From Diploscapter coronatus (lineage: Eukaryota > Nematoda > Chromadorea > Rhabditida > Rhabditidae), in NCBI GenBank assembly GCA_964036155.1, contig OZ038422.1, forward strand, positions 18,623,201 to 18,687,200: a stretch of DNA of 64,000 bases, given 5' to 3'. How positions within the stretch are numbered: the first letter of the stretch is position 1; the number at the start of each line of letters is the position of its first letter. The notes beneath the pieces were generated by a model. The model did no database searches. It saw only the letters and a list, made by a program, of their open reading frames with translations, and was not told where the DNA came from. A program made the position numbers and the translations under genes. Positions 21,905 through 32,389 of this stretch are shown here, piece by piece.

Positions 21905-24475
21905 ATGTCTAGATTCAAACTTATTTTTGCTATTATTTTAATATGCATTGCTTCAACATCTTGTGCTATATTTGAAGGACACAAGAAAGGTAATTCGTTT
22001 TACGGTCCTTCAGAAATTTGTATACAAGTTGTTCAATTTTGAATTGGAACTTGATCCTAGAAGTATAGAATTTTCTACAAATATATAGAGGATATTTAGA
22101 TGGTAGTCCAATATCACCAGATTATTGCATTCCCGGCAATATAATGGCTGCTCATTTCATTGATGGATCAGGAACGAATCCAGACGCACTTGATAATGTA
22201 TTGTAAAATGTTATGCACATATATTAGACAGATTTGTTTATTTTTAGGCAATGGATCTTCTGGGGAGCTATGACCACATCTACTGCAATAGTCATCGCTT
22301 TATTATCGCAGGTATTTGTCGGAATTGAGTATACATCTTTAAGTTATTTATGGTTATTCTAATTTTTATTATCTTTGTCATCTTAATATTTCAAATGTAA
22401 TATTCTTTACAAACTTTACATGTGAATTCAGCAGGTATATTATCACAGAGTAGTAATGTCAAAGACAATAATTGAAATAGAATTTATGTTTCATTGTTTG
22501 TTTCGAATAAAATGCTCGTATAATTTAACCATTTTAAAGATAACCTGAGGTGAATTATTATCTAGACTTTATATCAATTTATAGGAGTTTCTTATGAGTA
22601 TGTCCCTTGGCCGAAGAATGTTACAACATATGATGACACATTAACTGCACGAGATTGGCTAGAATCTACACTACAACCATACCGTGGAATATTCGATTTG
22701 CAAACGTGATAAATAATTTAGTGCTATATATAATCAATACTATTTCAGTTCTGTTAACACATTCTTTACCCTTCCTCAATACTCATCATATGATCCACAA
22801 AGCAACCGTCCACCGTGGGCAGTCATTTATGCTTATAGCGAGTATTTTGTACAAGATTATAAATTAATCAGTGTTTATTATTCAGCACTGTGGGTGGAAT
22901 CAACAATCTTCTAAATGGTATATCACAATTACAGAGCGGAGTAATCATTATATCTTTTAATTTAACGATTATTTTATATATAAAATTTGAATTTCGAAGA
23001 AAAATGTCATAATTCATTATTTTATTAGGGCTATACGGTTTTACTCTTTGCGAGTAAATTACCTCGATATAAGATGTCTCAGTTATTGCAAGTATTGCCA
23101 CAATCAAATGTGATGTCCACAACTTTTAACTACTTTTCCAAAATATGGTTACTGTGCCGTTATAATAATGCAGGGTAAATTTTATATAATTTGACTAATA
23201 TAACCGATGATAAAAACGCTATTTTTCAGATACACAGTACCGATAGTTAATCAAACAGGAACTTCGGGATATATTACATCACCAAATTATCCTAATAATT
23301 ATACAAGTTTGGATCTATGTGACTATTATATCACAGCTCCATCGACATCTTATACAGTAAGAATATTTATTACATTGTTAAAATTTTAAAAATCGTATAT
23401 TGTTAACCTTACTAATGAAAATATATCAGTTTTCAAAGTAAGTGATTGAATGTGAACACGAAAAGGAATTTTTGATGTTTTGTTAATTCTAATTTTAATA
23501 ATCTTTTAATCACAACTAGCATTGAGTGCAACCTTATCCCACCTCAAACATCAGACATAGTATTGTTTATGTCGAAATCTGGGAGGCGAAACACAATGCA
23601 AAGTTAGTTTTGATGGTTAGAAAATTGAGAGATATCAGAATATTTAGAAAAAATAAACTAAATCCACTGTTATTCAAAACTTTTCTGAAGAAAAGTGATT
23701 TAGATTGTCCTAACAATTCATGATTTCGTGTTAAATGATTGCTGCGATATTTTATTAGTTTATCAAGGATCAATTATGGATGATGATGATTACTTACATA
23801 AGTAGGTATCAATTAGAAAAGTTGGAAATGGATTTGCTGTAGTTGCGGGTTTAGTCAATTAATATAGACGAAAACTCAATTCCTGACCTCTGAACTCAAC
23901 TGTGGGATCTCATGAAACTGCAACTACTTCAAACACATTCCTCAAATTGTTGAAGCTAGTGTTCTACAATGTCATTTTCAGTTGGTCTGGAAATATGACA
24001 GTGCAAAACTTCACAATTCAATCTAATACCGTGACCCTACGATTTATTAATAATCCTTGGTATACTTATCGAGGATTCAATATTTCCTGGACAGCAATCC
24101 CCAATCCCCCTGAGGAGAAATCAGACAATTTCATCGGATAGCGTTGTCCATTTGAAGTTTCGCTCATATTTTATTGCAAAAGTTGTTTTAGCAGTCAAAT
24201 AAATCTTCGATCATGAGAAATGTTCCTTCGAAATTTTATAAAATGAACCCTTCATTTCTAATATTTTATTTATTTCACTTTGAATATTTCATTTTCTATA
24301 ATTTGTAGAAAAGTATATAAAATGTTCCATAATTCTCTATGACGCACTTCAGACTACCGTATTTCATCACCCTAAAATAATAACCAGTCGAATTTGGTAT
24401 TTTTGAAATTCTCATATCAACACTAGTTTGCATGTTGAATTTTGTGAATCTGGTTCAAGGATCATTGTTGAAATA
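21650..24475 (+). repeat. Tandem duplication unit 1 (partner about 24890-27990)
   Basis: The 5' flank, all exons and about 330 bp of 3' flank of CUB gene 1 recur in order around CUB gene 2. Shared flank markers include GAGGAGGTTTGAATTAAGAG upstream and ATAAATCTTCGATCATGA downstream. Coding divergence is considerable, so the duplication is not recent. Confidence 0.85.
21905..24141 (+). CDS. Secreted vWA-like + CUB domain protein, copy 1
   Basis: Exon 1 (21905-21989) encodes a signal peptide, MSRFKLIFAIILICIASTSC, then AIFEGHKK. The next exons give GYLDGSPISPDYCIPGN, FIDGSGTNPDALDN, LLGSYDHIYCNSHRFII, VSYEYVPWPKNVTTYDD and RDWLESTLQPYRGIFDLQT, then WAVIYAYS, GGINNLLNGISQLQSGGY and TVLLFASKLPRYKMSQLLQ. 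This is the core of a von Willebrand A-like fold as seen in nematode CLEC/CUB secreted proteins, without a clear metal site. A CUB domain follows: QTGTSGYITSPNYPNNY, DYYITAPSTSYT, IVLTIHDF, LLVYQGSIMDDDDYL, then MTVQNFTIQSNTVTLRF and FNISWTAIPNPPEE, stop 24139-24141. Such proteins are often infection- or stress-induced in nematodes; that role is inference from the family. All exons join in phase. Confidence 0.82.
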
Positions 24476-24654
24476 TTACGAATTCTTGATATTTTTATGT
24501 GAGGGAAGCGAATCGATATATTTTGAAATTCAAAATGAGTTCGCAATTTGAATCAAAATCGAAAAGAATAAGGACATTAATAGGAATAAAATTAAGGAAT
24601 AAAGTAACTCCTTACAAGTGGTACGAATTTTTCAAATTATTCCAATCAGACAAT

Positions 24655-24744
24655 CTGGATTTGTCGCGACGTGTTGTAAGGTAAATTTGGTGTTGAAGTA
24701 TTCCAACACAACCATTTCATTACACCGTGTCGCGACAGATCCAA
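24655..24744. mobile_element. Short inverted repeat, MITE-like, 90 bp
   Basis: CTGGATTTGTCGCGACGTG at the left and (reverse complement) TTGGATCTGTCGCGACAC at the right. It lies between the two duplication units and is absent from unit 1. Confidence 0.55.
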
Positions 24745-24978
24745 GTTGCTCTTGATCAAATATCACATTTTATATATTTTAAATAAAATGTCATACTTCT
24801 CGAAATAATTGAACTATTTCTGAATCCAAGAGCATAAAAGTGAAAGCCCTCGATAGATGTTCAAATCTTTTAAATTTTTTAAATTAATATTTATATAGAA
24901 ATCATTTATATATTAATTTGAATTTATTCCAACTATCAATATAAGAGAGTCTATCGACGTGCTTATTCGAAAGATTAA

Positions 24979-25042
24979 GGGTACGTTCAACCCGGCTTTG
25001 TATTCGGGCGAGCTGAGCACAAAACCGAGTCTGAACGCACCC
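24979..25042. mobile_element. piggyBac-like MITE, 64 bp, TTAA target duplication
   Basis: Ends GGGTACGTTCAACCCGG and (reverse complement) GGGTGCGTTCAGACTCGG, bounded by TTAA at 24975-24978 and 25043-25046. The corresponding point in duplication unit 1 (about 21733-21745) runs straight through without the insert, giving a natural empty site. Confidence 0.88.
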
Positions 25043-25208
25043 TTAAGAAATGGAATAATGAGAGGAGGTTTGAATTAAGAGCATTAACATTCCTAATCAA
25101 GCAGAAAATAATTAAGCCAGTGATTTTTACTGATAATTGTTCTCCTATTATATAAATGATTGATTGCTATAGCAGTGATTATTAAATTTACTTCGAAGTA
25201 ATAAATTG

Positions 25209-25274
25209 ATGTCCAGATTAAAAGTTATCTGTGTCATCATTTTAATATGCATTGCTTCAATATTTTGCCATTGA
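25209..25274 (+). pseudogene. Ancestral signal-peptide exon of CUB gene 2, stopped
   Basis: Aligned with exon 1 of CUB gene 1 it still reads MSRLKVICVIILICIASIF, then CH and an in-frame TGA at 25272-25274. It can no longer lead into the gene, whose usable start lies 25 bp downstream at 25299. Confidence 0.75.
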
Positions 25275-25298
25275 TGACTATATTAATTCAAATTTAGA

Positions 25299-27659
25299 AT
25301 GGTAGTAATATTAGGAATAATTTTCGTCAGTGCATTGTTTAACATTTTATCCATAAATGGTTGCAGACTTGTGGATCTTAATAAAAAAAGTAAGTCAATT
25401 TTTTCATAAATTATATAAAATATAAAGAGCCATTACGCAGTGAAGTAAGAATTAATTTACTTTGCTAATATTTTTAGTATAACATAATGACACATCAAAA
25501 TAAAGGCTAATAGAAAAAGACACCGGAACGCCAGTTAGAAAAAGACCACTTTCTAAGAAATAGTATAAGGAAGCAAGAGAAGAAAAGAAAAAAGCCGGTG
25601 TCTTTTTCTAGGAGCCAAAATAAAAAATGAATTACACTTAGGATATATTCCATTATCTAATAGTGATTGTATTTCTGGCAATATGATGGTAGCAAGTTTC
25701 ATCGACGGATCAGGGACATATCAAAATGCCTTTAATAAGGTAATTTACTAAATCATAATGTAAGGTTAAAGTATCGGCTTAAAATTTGTAATTTCAGTCA
25801 GTATCATACCTCAATTACCTATTAGGTTCTAATTATTACTGCAACTCATATAGATTCATTATCGCTGGTATGTAAACTCGATTCCGAACTTACCAAAACA
25901 TTTAACCCAACCGATTTTATTTTATTTACTGAAAGATCAAATTGATAATTAAGGATAATAATAAATAACGATTAAAGTTAGAAAAATGCCAAATTTCATC
26001 TAATTAATTAATGATCATAACCTTTTATCTTTTGCCTTCCCCATTTTCGAAAAATTTAATAATTTCGAGCCACCATAATTCATTATTTAATGGAAGTAGC
26101 TATTTTAAGCTATAACCAAATCTGCTCACTACACCTAAAGAATATAAAATATCCCTTGAATGATTTTATTTGACTAACTGAAAGTTCTGTTCCCTGATCC
26201 ACGAAACTTTTGGAACCTACGAAAGTTTCCTAAATAAACTATTTTCCAATGGAAAATTACTATAGAAAGGATTCCAAATAATTTCGTGGATCCGGGTACT
26301 GATATTTTTGAAGTTACTCATTACTATTATAGGTGAACATCAGATAAGCATTGTCTAATAATTGAAATACAGATTCATTATAATATTTTAGGCGTTTCCT
26401 ATGATTACTTTGCTTTTCCGATGAATGTATCTACATGTGATGAATTCTCGAGGGCTGATGAATTTCTTAACTTTGCTCTACAGCCATACAGAGGAATATT
26501 TGATTTACAAACGTCTTATTTGATTTATTCTTTGATAAATAAAAAATATTATGCTAATATAATTGCAGAGCTGTGAATTCATTCTTCAAACTTTCACAGT
26601 ATTCATCATTTGATCCGATGAACGAATTTCCACCTTGGGCAGTTGTTTTTGCTTATAGCGAGTGAATACATTTTCATATAGTATATACAAATTATTACAT
26701 TTATTATTTAGCACTGTAAATGGTATCAATAATATGCTAAATGGAATATCGCGTTTGCATAATGAAGTAAGTAGAATTACGAGATAATTAAGCCGAACCA
26801 ATGGCCTAAGAGAGTAGTTCATTTGTATAATAATATATAATTATTTCAATTTTATTAAATTCATTAACTAGGGATATATGGTCCTGGTTATTGGGACACC
26901 TCTAACTTATGGCAAAGTGTCTCAATTATTGCAAGTCTTGCCTCAATCAAATATATTTCCATTGAAAGGAATGGCTGATTATAACGTAAATTATTGGTTA
27001 TTTTCTCGCTACAATGCGAAGTAATTAGTCAAATACGATAATATAGCAATTTAGAATTATTTTTATAGATTTCAAGTTCCATGTTACAATCAAACTGGTA
27101 CTTCTGGCATAATATATTCACCCAATTATCCGCAGAGTTATTCGAATTTTGATCTAAAAGAATATTATATTACAGTTCCATCCACCTCTTACACAGTTAA
27201 TTATACTTTAATTTATTTCCAATTTATAATTATTAGATTATCCTAACGATTAATGATTTCAAAACAGAAAGTAGTGTCGATACTTTATATATTTATCAAG
27301 GATCAAACATGAACGATGATGACTATTTATATACGTGAGCATTTTAGAAAACCTAGAAATGGATTTGCTGTAGTTGCAAGGGTTTAGCCAATTAATATAG
27401 ACGATAAAACTCAATTCCTGACCTCTGAACTCAATTATGGGATCCCATGAAACTGCAACTACTTCAAACATATTCCTCAAATTGTTAGTTAATGTTATAT
27501 AATGTCATTTTCAGTTTGTCTGGAGAGATGACTGCCCAAAATGTCACAATTCAATCTAATGAAGTAACCCTACGATTTTTTAGCGACTATTCGAATGTTT
27601 ATCGAGGATTCAATATTTCCTGGACTGCAATCTACAATCCCCCTAAGGAGAAATCATAA
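25299..27659 (+). CDS. Secreted vWA-like + CUB domain protein, copy 2
   Basis: Paralogue of the preceding CUB gene. It starts at 25299 with a different leader, MVVILGIIFVSALFNILSIN, then GCRLVDLNKK and a GTAAGT donor. The remaining exons follow copy 1 one for one: GYIPLSNSDCISGNMM, SFIDGSGTYQNAFNK, QPYRGIFDLQT, VNSFFKLSQYSSFDP, WAVVFAYS, VNGINNMLNGISRLHNE, GYMVLVIGTPLTYGKVSQLL, the CUB half QTGTSGIIYSPNYPQSY, LYIYQGSNMNDDDYL, MTAQNVTIQSNEVTLRF and FNISWTAIYNPPKEKS, stop 27657-27659. It ends five residues earlier than copy 1. Frames and splice sites are intact throughout, so both copies look functional. Intron 1 carries a 100-bp MITE. Function is inferred as extracellular, as for copy 1. Confidence 0.82.
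25511..25610. mobile_element. MITE, 100 bp, 16-bp perfect inverted ends
   Basis: TAGAAAAAGACACCGG at 25511-25526 and its exact reverse complement at 25595-25610, with a purine-rich interior. It lies in intron 1 of CUB gene 2 and is absent from copy 1. Confidence 0.85.
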
Positions 27660-29060
27660 TTTCATCGGATAACGTTACCCGTTTGAATGTTTCACTCATA
27701 TTTTATACAATAATTGTTCTAACAGTCAAATAAATCTTCGATCATGAAAAGTGTTCCTTCGAAATTTTATCAAATGAACCCTTCATTTCTAGCATCCTAG
27801 TTATTTCACTTTAAATATTTCATTTTCTATTATCGGTAGAAAAGTACAGGGTGTTCCATAATTATCTATGACGCACTTCAAGTTACCGTATTTCATCATC
27901 CTAAAATAATAACTAGCCAAATGTGATATTTTTGAAATCCTCATATCAACATTAGTTTCCATGTTGACTTTCGTGAATTTGGTTCAAGGAACAGATTTGA
28001 AAAATGATTAAAAAATTTACTACCATTTTATACGCATTGATGAAGATCTCGTTTAGAATTGTGTTCTTTTGAAAATAATAACTGTTCAAGAAATTTTACG
28101 ACGTAAAAATTTTGTAAGGATATATTACCTCTGATTTTATAATATTTTTCTCTTATTTTTTCTTTCCCAATAATCACTGATTACTGTTGCTCTTTTTTTA
28201 GATTGTCGAAAAGAACCATTAAAAGGACGATTTCCGAAAGATCAAATCCAAGTGAGCATTTCATTCACTCTTTCTTCAATAATTATAAAGGGCATTTTAT
28301 GAACATTGGCACCTAAACTATAACATATCCAATATTGAAGTGTGAATTACTAATTCACAGAAACTCCTTTGGATAAGCTTTATATGAGTTTCAACGGCTA
28401 CAAATTATTGAAATATGTGGGAATGCATACTTTTTGCTGAAGTTGATTAGAGACCTAGTGAAAGGCAATTAACACATCATAAAATATCATATGTCAGCTA
28501 AAAATTTCAAATTTGCTAAAGCATATTAAAGTTGCTAGGGCTAAATGTAATACTGTATGAATAATATTTCCCTCATTTCAAGGTATGAAAATATTACTAT
28601 TGCCCGAGATTTCAAAGCGTTTTCATTCATTGTAGTTTTGTCAGGTGATAACTTGCATTGTTCCTGACTACAAATTTCCATCTATTCAATGCAAGACAGG
28701 ATATTTCAACTAATTCTATGAAAGATCATAAATGTTAACCGAAAATAAATCTCGTGATGGTCTCCTCCTTCTCTGCATAGTTTATATTGCATTGTCTAAT
28801 TGCTAGAAGCCGAGAAATTAGAAGCGCACGTACAAAAGGGATTCCCCAGTTGAATCCTCGAAATTCACAAATTGAATTGTATCCGACCCTTGCAGTAAAT
28901 GTTCTGCAAACATCTATAATTCTGCTACTTTCTAGAAATTCGTTTTACTTTATTACATTCCCACAGAATCCATTTTTCTACACCTGTTTGATTAAATCGG
29001 CGTTTTATAAGATTATTCACATTATTGAATATTCTCCAATATTCAAAATAACAACTCGAA
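27660..29060. other. Intergenic region between CUB gene 2 and the chemoreceptor pair
   Basis: The first 330 bp belong to the duplicated 3' flank. The rest is AT-rich. One exon-like stretch near 28202-28252 (acceptor TTTTTTAG, then DCRKEPLKGRFPKD, then a weak donor) has no partners, so I do not call a gene. Confidence 0.45.
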
Positions 29061-30632
29061 ATGCAAGTATTATTCGTGGATTTCATTGAATTGTTTGGAA
29101 TTCTGTCATATCTAACAGTCCTCACGATAATATTCGTGTCTAGAAATGCATCATTCAAGTCGGCGTTTTACACTATTTATTTTAGTACAGGTTTCATTAT
29201 TATATTTTTTCGTGATAATTTTCCAATTTCGTAGGCATATTTGATATTCTCGGAATAATCACCAATTGGATAATCCGTCACTTTATTTGTGCGAATTGCA
29301 GCGCTCGACCCGATTTTCCAATCATGACTCGCATCGTGGGAAATTTCACATACGTAAAAATAATGCCGATTATCATTAGCTTACTTTTCACAGCTATGAA
29401 TATTACAGGTATCGATTGAAGCTAATCTTTTCGGAAATTTCTTCCTAGCGGCAACGAGGCTAACAGCAATAAAATTTCCATCAGATCACAAGAAAGTCTG
29501 CAATGTTGATTCTTGTATCTCCAAGATTGTGGAATTTAGATCTGGTCAGAACGTACGGTAAAAGTTGCAATAATAATTCAAAGCGTTATTTCTTTAATTC
29601 TCTATTGCTATTTGCCTTTCGTTTATTATGAAGAACAGACTTTACCCGACGGACGGATTCAACTCGGAAAATTAGCTACCGTTCCATTTTTGGTAGGTTA
29701 ATTTATCTATGAAATTCAGAAGACAAGGCAATTTGACACATTAGATTGCTCGTTCTACAGTCACAATTTCATGTATTCTGTATTTGATTGGTTCTATCGG
29801 AATGAATATTTCGACTTCAATCGCTCTTTCCAGACACAGAAATTTGGGCATAGAACTGCAGAGTAAGGACAAGGTTGGGTGAATTTACTTTGTTAGCTTA
29901 ACGTTACCGTAAAACCTCTAATTGAGACCCACCTCAATTTGAAGCCCCATCTAGTCGAAATTTTCCTTCAGAGAAGTATTGAAAATAGATGATCCGGGTT
30001 TATATTAGAGGTTTTACGGCATATGTTATTTCAGAGCCTTCTTTATTATACGATATTCATCGCTATAATTTGTTCGCTGATGTGCATTCAACAAATAGCG
30101 CGAATCTATGCACTTTTCATCAAGAACGATAAGAATTTGGATAATTGGTTATTAGATCAGGTATTAGACATGCTTAAATTCGAAAAATATATTCACTTTA
30201 GCAAATATGGATATCTGACATTCTAAATATTTCTCCGCCCTTTGTCTTGACAATCTTCAGCAAAGATATTCGGTTAGAATGCATCACTATGTAATTTTAG
30301 TTCATCTCTGTCAAAGCCATTCGGAAGTTACGTTTCTATTTCTGCTCTCAACATTTTTGAAAATCATTTGTTGTTGATTTAGATTTTTAAAATCGTTATT
30401 TCTGCACGGCTTGATTCTTATCTTGCAATAACTTTATTTTATAAGATTGTTCTTTTGCAGCATTGAAATTATTCGCATTTTTTGTGCGAAATCCTCGAAT
30501 GTGATCGAAAGTGAATTGACTATTCCAACGAACAACAGCATTCGGACATCAAATAATCAGGCCAAAGCAATGGTTGGGCAACCAGATCCTGGCTACAATT
30601 ACAGACCCAGAACGCCTACTAATATTGAGTAG
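29061..30632 (+). CDS. Srg-superfamily (Srv/Srg-like) chemoreceptor, copy A
   Basis: Seven-transmembrane nematode chemoreceptor. Exon 1 (29061-29190) reads MQVLFVDFIELFGILSYLTV...FKSAFYTIYFSTG. Exon 2 from 29235 reads IFDILGIITNWIIRHFICAN and MTRIVGNFTY. Next come VSIEANLFGNFFLAATRLTA with IKFPSDHKK (the Srv/Srg-type LAxxRxTAIxxP motif), IWSERTVKVAIIIQSVISLI, EQTLPDGRIQLGKLATVPFL, STVTISCILYLIGSIGMNIS, SLLYYTIFIAIICSLMCIQQ, NLDNWLLDQ, ISDILNISPPFVLTIFS and a cytoplasmic tail ending YNYRPRTPTNIE, stop 30630-30632. All exons join in phase with copy B exon for exon, which confirms the model. It presumably acts on sensory-neuron cilia (family knowledge); the ligand is unknown. Confidence 0.85.
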
Positions 30633-32389
30633 GAGCTTTTCTATGAATGGATTACACATATCACATATCTTCTTATAATAAGCGAAATATTATTAGCCTT
30701 TCAATAATAAACAAAAATTATTTGCATTCACTCGTTATATACCCCGAAAAGTCGAAAATTTTAATATAATGGAAGTAAAAATGCAAAGAAAAGGATGGGA
30801 TAAATTTGGTACAAAACTGCAAGCTCGATTTGCAGATAATTTTGGTACCAAATTTACTTTAACCTGACTCTACTATGCTTCCCAAATATATTTGTACCAA
30901 TTTTTGACTTATTAATAGGGGCCGCCAGTCATAATGAAGAATTCATTGAAACTGGGTAAATTATTAATTTTTGAACACCAAACTGGGTCCTTCATTAATT
31001 CCCGATGAAAAACTCCGAAGAAATTAGCATAAAAATAATAAAAAATAGAAACGCCAAAATTCTAAGGCATTTGTGGACAATGAAAAGGAGCGTATTTTAT
31101 TGCAACGCATGTTATTTTTCGTTTTTCTGTTTATTTTCTCTTCGACTTTAGCTTTCTTTGGGTTTGCTTCCCATTTTGTATTTTTTTCAGGGTAGCAAGA
31201 TTTTTTTTTTTTAATTTTTACCCAGCTGAAAGACAATAAATGGGGCAATCGATTCGTAAAAAAAACATTCTGCGACTCATTTAAGAAAGTCGGATTTTCA
31301 GCAATGTTTTGTATTCGACGCGCAATTGCGGACTTTCTGAAAATTCAATATCACCACGTGAAAGAGCATCATTGAATTGTATAGCGGGTATCGTTCAACT
31401 ATTAAAAATATGCTAATTGAGACCCTTTTAAACTAGTGCCAATATTGAATCGAAAGGGCGTGGCCTGGCGGTCCCTACTTATTAACGTCAAGTATATTCA
31501 AATCTTCGACCCTTCGGATTTTTGACGCAATCAAAACGCCTCTTCATTTGTTTCCGTTAAATTGTTGATTTCTCAATATTTTATTTGTAGAAGTGCATTT
31601 TTACAGATTAGATAAGTTTCTTATGCAACAGGCGTATGAAATTCTCATATAATTAGGGAGGTTTTTTCACATTTGCAGAATATAGTTTGACTATTAGGAA
31701 GATCGAATTCACTACATAATTTGAAACAATGCATAATGTCTGATAAATAATGACCTGACTACAATGTTGTTCATTTAGTTTCACATGATATTTCATAAGT
31801 TCGTATTCGCCTAAAGTTTTTTCAGCTTTTTCAAATATATTATTCGTATCTTATAGGAGTCGTGATTCATAAATATTGAAGTGTGATTTCTATTGCATGA
31901 CTAGAAATTGTACAATGATAATTTTTTGATTAATTTCTATAACGAATATTATTTATTTTATCAAATTTGTATTATCTCGTCTGAATTGTGACATGTGCAA
32001 ATTCTATCTAAAAATAAGATAAAACGCACAACTCCAAGGAAAAAACATTTTTGTATTAAAAGAAGAAGAATACTTTGCACTGACAGAAGTGTTCCTACAA
32101 AAGCAATAAAACGGAAATTTGGAATGAGATGTTGGCTGTGTTCTAGCCTCTGCAGTTCCCTGCATGAAAATTGTAGCTGGCCGTCGAACTCTCTGATTCA
32201 GTCTGTTTCTGTTTCTTTCTCTAATTCTCGCTTTCAGGAATGCAGTCTGGCATATGTCCTTTTTGTCTATAGCCATAATTCCATTCCCACCGACACTCTA
32301 TCTTTCACACCTACAGCTGCTTATTGAAGTCTTCATCCATTAGTCAGTTTTCATTATATCATTCATTTGTCAAGCTAATAGTATTTCGA
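30633..32389. other. Intergenic region between the two chemoreceptor copies
   Basis: Contains a 562-bp hAT-like element (30916-31477). The remainder is AT-rich, and the upstream region of copy B should begin here. A 110-codon frame at 31995-32327 is compositionally poor and unsupported. Confidence 0.45.
30916..31477. mobile_element. hAT-like non-autonomous element, 562 bp
   Basis: Starts TAGGGGCCGCCAG and ends CTGGCGGTCCCTA, flanked by a perfect 8-bp duplication CTTATTAA (30908-30915 and 31478-31485). No transposase frame. A rearranged partial copy is at 17003-17185. Confidence 0.9.

Noticed and set aside
28202..28252. Possible lone exon DCRKEPLKGRFPKD
   Set aside because: The acceptor is good, but no neighbouring exon or start was found on either side.
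31995..32327. 110-codon plus-strand frame before chemoreceptor B
   Set aside because: Basic then Ser-rich with no homology; a reverse-strand frame of similar length overlaps it.
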